From a virus: a DNA stretch of 36,853 bases. The first letter of the stretch is position 1. Each line of letters opens with the position of its first letter. Below the pieces are notes generated by a model that saw only the letters and a list, made by a program, of their open reading frames with translations, was not told where the DNA came from and ran no database searches. Positions 35,901-36,853 of the stretch are shown piece by piece. A program made the translations under genes and the position numbers. The DNA is taken from positions 1-36,853 of the IMG/VR virus record IMGVR_UViG_3300045135_000667; one strand, written 5' to 3'.

Positions 35901-36853
35901 TCAACGAAGTTACCTGTGTAATTCTCTACGAGCGTTTCATTAATGAATTCGCCAGTGTAATTCTCTGTGTTTTGATCAACGAAGTTACCTGTGTAATTCT
36001 CTACGAGCGTTTCATTAATGAATTCGCCAGTATAATTCTCGGTGTTCTGATCAACGAAATTACCAGTATAGTTTTCGACGAGCGTTTCATTAATGAATTC
36101 ACCAGTATAGTTTTCAGTATTTTGATCAACGAAGTTACCTGTGTAATTCTCTACGAGCGTTTCATTAATGAATTCACCAGTGTAGTTTTCAGTATTTTGA
36201 TCTACAAAGTTGCCTGTGTAATTTTCAACAAGGTTTTCGTTGATATACTCGCCAGTATAGTTTTCTAGGATGACCTTGGTAAAGTCGCCAGTATAGTTTT
36301 CAACTAGATTCTCATTGATAAACTCGCCAGTATAGTTTTCTAGGATGTCCTTGGTAAAGTCGCCAGTATAATTCTCTGTCAAATTTTCATTAATGAATTC
36401 GCCAGTGTAGTTTTCTGTGTTTTGATCTACAAAGTTACCAGTGTAGTTTTCGACGAGCGTTTCGTTAATGAATTCACCAGTATAGTTTTCTGTGTTTTGA
36501 TCAACAAAATTACCAGTGTAATTCTCTACGAGAGTTTCGTTGATAAACTCACCAGTATAATTCTCGGTGTTTTGATCAACGAAATTGCCTGTATAATTCT
36601 CTACGAGCGTTTCATTAATAAACTCACCAGTATAATTCTCTGTCAAATTTTCATTAATAAACTCACCAGTATAGTTTTCGACGAGAGTTTCGTTAATGAA
36701 TTCACCAGTATAATTCTCGGTGTTTTGATCAACAAAATTACCAGTGTAGTTTTCTAGAATGACCTTGGTGAAGTCGCCCGTATAATTTTCATTAACCAGT
36801 TCATTAATAAATTCCCCAGTGTAATCTTCAGCTTGATTCTCATTAATAAACTC
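26924..36853 (-). CDS. Giant repetitive virion/fibre protein, at least 3,309 residues, 5' end outside window
   Basis: One frame is open for 3,309 codons and is still open at the right edge. An internal TTG at 36646 is not a convincing start because the repeats continue upstream in frame. Parts in order: (a) an N-terminal array of 12-13-residue units, ENYTGEFINETLV alternating with ENYTGNFVDQNT; (b) a globular domain, about 34070-35250; (c) an irregular linker with a small domain; (d) a central array of 89 twelve-residue units of the FTGNYTGDYARP type; (e) a second copy of the globular domain, 28745-29835; (f) an acidic array with YGREDPED-like units; (g) a short unique end. I see no Cys, no membrane segment and no known enzyme motif. 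It is probably an extremely long fibre or surface protein of the virion. The coupled downstream genes encode a glycosyltransferase and an oxygenase. Confidence 0.85.
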   Translation of the reverse strand, partial: EFINENQAEDYTGEFINELVNENYTGDFTKVILENYTGNFVDQNTENYTGEFINETLVENYTGEFINENLTENYTGEFINETLVENYTGNFVDQNTENYTGEFINETLVENYTGNFVDQNTENYTGEFINETLVENYTGNFVDQNTENYTGEFINENLTENYTGDFTKDILENYTGEFINENLVENYTGDFTKVILENYTGEYINENLVENYTGNFVDQNTENYTGEFINETLVENYTGNFVDQNTENYTGEFINETLVENYTGNFVDQNTENYTGEFINETLVENYTGNFVDQNTENYTGEFINETLVENYTGNFVDQNTENYTGEFINETLVENYTGNFVDQNTENYTGEFINETLVENYTGEFINENLTENYTGEYINENLVENYTGEFINENQVENYTGNFVDQNTENYTGEFINENQVENYTGNFVDQNTENYTGEFINENLTENYTGEFINENQVENYTGEFINENQVENYTGEFINENQVENYTGDFLGDQSELFIDDVVTPFTGNYTGDFARVDTESYISNPVIPDPGLINGPRYIDDSFLHTGYLQDYDVKRDHGRGEWIILQAGTYNIRLTWAANGVLYKRTPDGTVSTVTSTGSAPTSFNISDTWEAGTVLYTNSVDVPVHLWAESRTHAITSYGLRSNTVAHINTRGNNAIVYFYSREDGTINVYRQGTGTSGTPIDTVTLVSGQVVTYTMATLSAWYFFESTGGEEFVATAKTDTSIDGVKISPMSDVMLLNRHDYATTVSHSTPSTVTEFVIYDSTEKVASVSVGDGAGSDAEQGLGTDYISNTYYWGNTLSDFVIVAPTQTKYILVQSYSGGTWTTQETLVVNDSSISPRTATGLGYVQFKRDGTSGFGVNAGSATTSPSGTAANFSTATLWRWIGVSANTGGGPSPLPQRNEPGVFYLRVNDTSDDEDFMLGWISINAGIDEFVEESFEGSSYDNENAITYNSATLYAGPSPEVSYAGETSYLGITNFVGAGFEGIVYFPGGIATPVEYTPDYTGPAASYLSAPTANYTGVVTSPYAGPSTFLGDYTGDFVASTEVSYEGSGSNVYLQENVYSGPVASDSPTYSQFGGTNWLVDGSGNITVYENFFVRATGTGAGTTVLAGNDGNTYIRGTFQNSLFTTVYYSYSRNATNFVVETYYADGFVSGSSASYVREFTGNYTGDVNYVGPAATDFAGGGNYAGPSPYTATFTGNFTGDDNVGFYVADYTGVISAEFVTDYTGDTTVPYTGEYEGAYTDLFTGNYTGDYARPFTGNYTGDYARPFTGNYTGDYAREFTGNYTGDYARPFTGDYSGDYTRPFTGNYTGDYARPFTGDYAGDYTRPFTGNYTGDYVRPFTGNYTGDYAREFTGNYTGDYAREFTGNYTGDYARPFTGDYSGDYTRPFTGNYTGDYARPFTGDYSGDYTDLFTGNYTGDYARPFTGDYSGDYTRPFTGNYTGDYARPFTGDYSGDYTRPFTGNYTGDYARPFTGDYSGDYVRPFTGNYTGDYARPFTGDYSGDYTRPFTGNYTGDYARPFTGDYTGNYTNLFVGNYVGDYSDLFVGNYTGNYTNLFVGNYTGDYARPFTGDYSGDYTDLFTGNYTGDYARPFTGDYSGDYTRPFTGNYTGDYARPFTGDYSGDYVRPFTGNYTGEYADEFTGNYTGDYARPFTGNYTGDYARPFTGDYSGDYTRPFTGDYTGNYTNLFVGNYTGEYADEFTGNYTGDYVRPFTGNYTGDYARPFTGDYSGDYVRPFTGDYTGNYTNLFVGNYTGEYADEFVGNYTGDYVRPFTGNYTGDYARPFTGDYSGDYTRPFTGDYTGNYTNLFVGNYTGEYADEFVGNYTGDYVRPFTGNYTGDYARPFTGDYSGDYTRPFTGDYTGNYTNLFVGNYTGEYADEFVGNYTGDYVRPFTGNYTGDYARPFTGDYSGDYTRPFTGDYIGNYTNLFVGNYTGEYADEFTGNYTGDYVRPFTGNYTGDYARPFTGDYSGDYTRPFTGDYTGNYTNLFVGNYTGEYADEFVGNYTGDYARPFTGNYTGDYARPFTGDYSGDYTDLFTGNYTGNYTNLFVGNYTGDYADEFVGNYTGDYARPFTGNYTGDYARPFTGDYSGDYTRPFTGNYTGNYTNLFVGNYTGEYADEFTGNYTGDYARPFTGNYTGDYARPFTGDYSGDYTDLFTGDYTGNYTNLFVGNYTGDYADEFVGNYTGDYVDEFTGNYTGDYARPFTGDYSGDYTRPFTGDYTGNYTNLFTGNYTGEYADEFTGNYTGEYADEFTGNYTGDYGREFTGNYTGEYADEFTGNYTGDYVDEFTGEYEGDYVDEDQTESYGREDPETYTGEYTRTDIEGFAATVPIQGGDRYIDAGDSYLGDPADIVISRNSGLSVWVAMVTTTINYSVIYSGTIIYKNGISAIGPTSGPQSGTLSVTAGDLISSNGLPFHLFDQAANHTVVPTAVHGRQFGTAQNRYDYTLYFYSRDAGTVTIYEDSGTNSGGSGINGTATATVDLPGGQVVTYSIGAPNYVSGISYHYWTSDVDIVSTVSGGSGDKFIVPPLADVNEQVYRRRGGYSRAADGNAVSSSTTYRTTDANDPHFNMEIADGAGGDANHGLPEKFLSNHYSWGQTLSDFALVIPNSGYVRVESWNGSSWTQHEEFFGSGTETNPTYFFRDGTNGFGVAGTIISGTAANFNANTLWRWVGTQPFYMVVNDASDDEEILVGWMADLEDNVYIVDTFTGDYGRIDPEDFIGDYTAVYVNEGLTEPYTREDPELYTGEYGGVIEELYVGEYAGDLEELYTGDYERIDPEDFTGDYGREDPEEFIGVYEGDYVNEYLIEQYSREDPEDFTGDYGREDPELYIGEYEGDYVNEYLIEQYSREDPELYVGDYVREDPEEFIGVYAGDYVNEYLIEQYSREDPELYTGDYEGLYEGSFEGDYTGIDEQLYTGDYVREDPEDYTGEYEGLFTGDYSENFSSNYSSPYIGEYEGELEELYTGEYGGVIEELYTGEYEGTIEEPYTGDYTGVEEQLYVGDYGREDPEDYTGEYAGDLEELYTGDYERIDPDDFTGDYTGVYTSEFVGDYGREDPELYVGDFEGVDEELYTSEYLDEYLTDYVEDYTGDYEVDFESTYTGDYGTIDEELFSSDYATLYASDYESSYDTEFTGEYTGEYEDIFTGDFTGDFTGDYTGNFIGNYEPDYVTEYAGEYEADFSGDEYVQNYSSDFVDDAYTGEYNVDFIPYSGLYETVDEEVYIGKSFDDFYVGEFVGDTFEGDYISSYIQEIYTIEYQTDYQGEDAEEEYIGTYVGEETYGAGGKLLDTPSVIETYTLYVRIA
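26990..28735. repeat. Acidic C-terminal coding repeat array
   Basis: Diverged 12-residue units share the YTGDY start but end in acidic tetrads, for example YTGDYGREDPED, YTGEYAGDLEEL and YTGDYERIDPDD. Order is less regular than in the central array and decays toward the C-terminus. Confidence 0.85.
28745..29835. repeat. Second copy of the large globular domain in the giant protein
   Basis: This stretch of about 360 residues runs from GGDRYIDAGDSYLGD to DDEEILVGWM and parallels the copy at 34070-35250 in order. Shared landmarks are YFYSRDAGTVTIY, SGxGGQVVTY-like, GDANHGLPEKFLSNHYSWGQ with TLSDFALV, RDGTNGFGV, GTAANFNANTLWRWVG and VNDASDDE. Confidence 0.85.
29933..33136. repeat. Central 36-base coding repeat array, 89 units
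   Basis: The array covers 3,204 bases, exactly 89 x 36. Each unit encodes three tetrads, such as FTGN-YTGD-YARP, with an aromatic residue opening every tetrad. The third tetrad varies (YARP, YTRP, YVRP, YADE, YTNL, YTDL). A higher-order 180-base period is visible from about 30181 to 31980. Confidence 0.95.
34070..35250. repeat. First copy of the large globular domain in the giant protein
   Basis: A region of about 390 residues runs from GPRYIDDSFLHTGYL to DDEDFMLGWISI. Landmarks shared with the copy at 28745-29835 are YFYSREDGTINVY, GQVVTYTMA, GSDAEQGLGTDYISNTYYWG with TLSDFVIV, RDGTSGFGV, GTAANFSTATLWRWIG and VNDTSDDED. Confidence 0.85.
35360..36853. repeat. N-terminal ~75-base alternating repeat array, continues past the window
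   Basis: Units ENYTGEFINE(T/N)LV (13 residues) and ENYTGNFVDQNT (12 residues) alternate to give a 25-residue, 75-base period. Variants such as ENYTGDFTKDIL occur. The downstream end shows runs of ENYTGEFINENQV. Neighbouring units are nearly identical in DNA. Confidence 0.93.

Noticed and set aside
36644-36646. TTG as start codon of the giant gene
   Set aside because: The same repeats continue in frame for 69 more codons to the window edge, and no Shine-Dalgarno precedes the TTG.
35396-36757. Plus-strand open frames with repeated INEITSVILN-type peptides
   Set aside because: They are antisense shadows of the N-terminal repeat array. They lack ribosome-binding sites and exist only because the minus-strand repeats happen to lack stops in that frame.
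26924-36853. Eukaryotic silk- or elastin-like structural gene or assembly contamination
   Set aside because: The frame is joined without a break to phage-style overlapping genes and the T4-like morphogenesis block, and it has no introns or signal peptide in view.
29933-36853. N-Y-T in the repeats as bacterial oligosaccharyltransferase N-glycosylation sites
   Set aside because: The acidic residue required two positions before Asn by PglB-type enzymes is missing, and the neighbouring transferase does not look like an NGT/GT41 enzyme. I keep glycosylation only as a general hypothesis.
1-36853. tRNA genes, integrase, attachment sites or insertion sequences
   Set aside because: I found no cloverleaf, no transposase or integrase motif and no terminal inverted repeats. 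The window is coding almost throughout.

Overview
The window is part of the late (virion) gene region of a T4-like tailed phage, a myovirus. Every gene I can support lies on the minus strand. The assignment rests on a collinear run of recognisable T4 homologues, read from high to low coordinate: neck gp13, neck gp14, tail-sheath stabiliser gp15, small terminase gp16, large terminase gp17, tail sheath gp18, tail tube gp19 and portal gp20. The relaxed gene order, the many non-T4 fibre-type proteins and T4-type late promoters (TATAAATA) resemble marine T4-like phages such as cyanophages and pelagiphages. No tRNA, photosynthesis gene or other host marker is visible, so the host is unknown.

Layout in the direction of transcription: (1) 36853-26924 is one enormous open frame of at least 3,309 codons that runs off the right edge. 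It consists of arrays of YTG-type tandem repeats separated by two copies of a globular domain. (2) 26924-25018 is a tightly coupled trio: a charged coiled-coil protein, a GT-A glycosyltransferase and a putative 2OG-Fe(II) oxygenase. (3) 24978-18102 holds five probable virion or fibre proteins, including a beta-helix protein and a 991-residue protein made of about 13 tandem units of roughly 49 residues. (4) 18070-15192 is gp13-gp14-gp15, with an Ig/cadherin-like extension on gp15. (5) 15161-9387 is an inserted fibre block: two small proteins sharing an N-terminal motif and a 1,295-residue protein with Calx-beta-like repeats. (6) 9384-3311 is the packaging, sheath, tube and portal block gp16-gp17-gp18-gp19-gp20. 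(7) 3324-1 holds a collagen-like fibre protein, a 634-residue structural protein and a small HTH-like protein cut by the window edge.

Genes abut or overlap by a few bases, which implies long polycistronic late messages. Breaks in the chain are marked by TATAAATA-type late promoters (before the 116-residue gene, gp13, the 384-residue gene, gp18 and the 634-residue gene). A strong UUCG-tetraloop terminator sits between tube and portal, and another hairpin follows the 634-residue gene. No stretch longer than about 80 bases lacks a gene.

The most unusual element is the giant repeat protein with its coupled glycosyltransferase and oxygenase. The central array is 3,204 bases long, exactly 89 units of 36 bases, with an aromatic residue at every fourth position and a higher-order 180-base period. 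I suggest, as inference only, a virion fibre system in which a very long repeat protein (and perhaps the collagen-like protein) is modified by the two co-translated enzymes.
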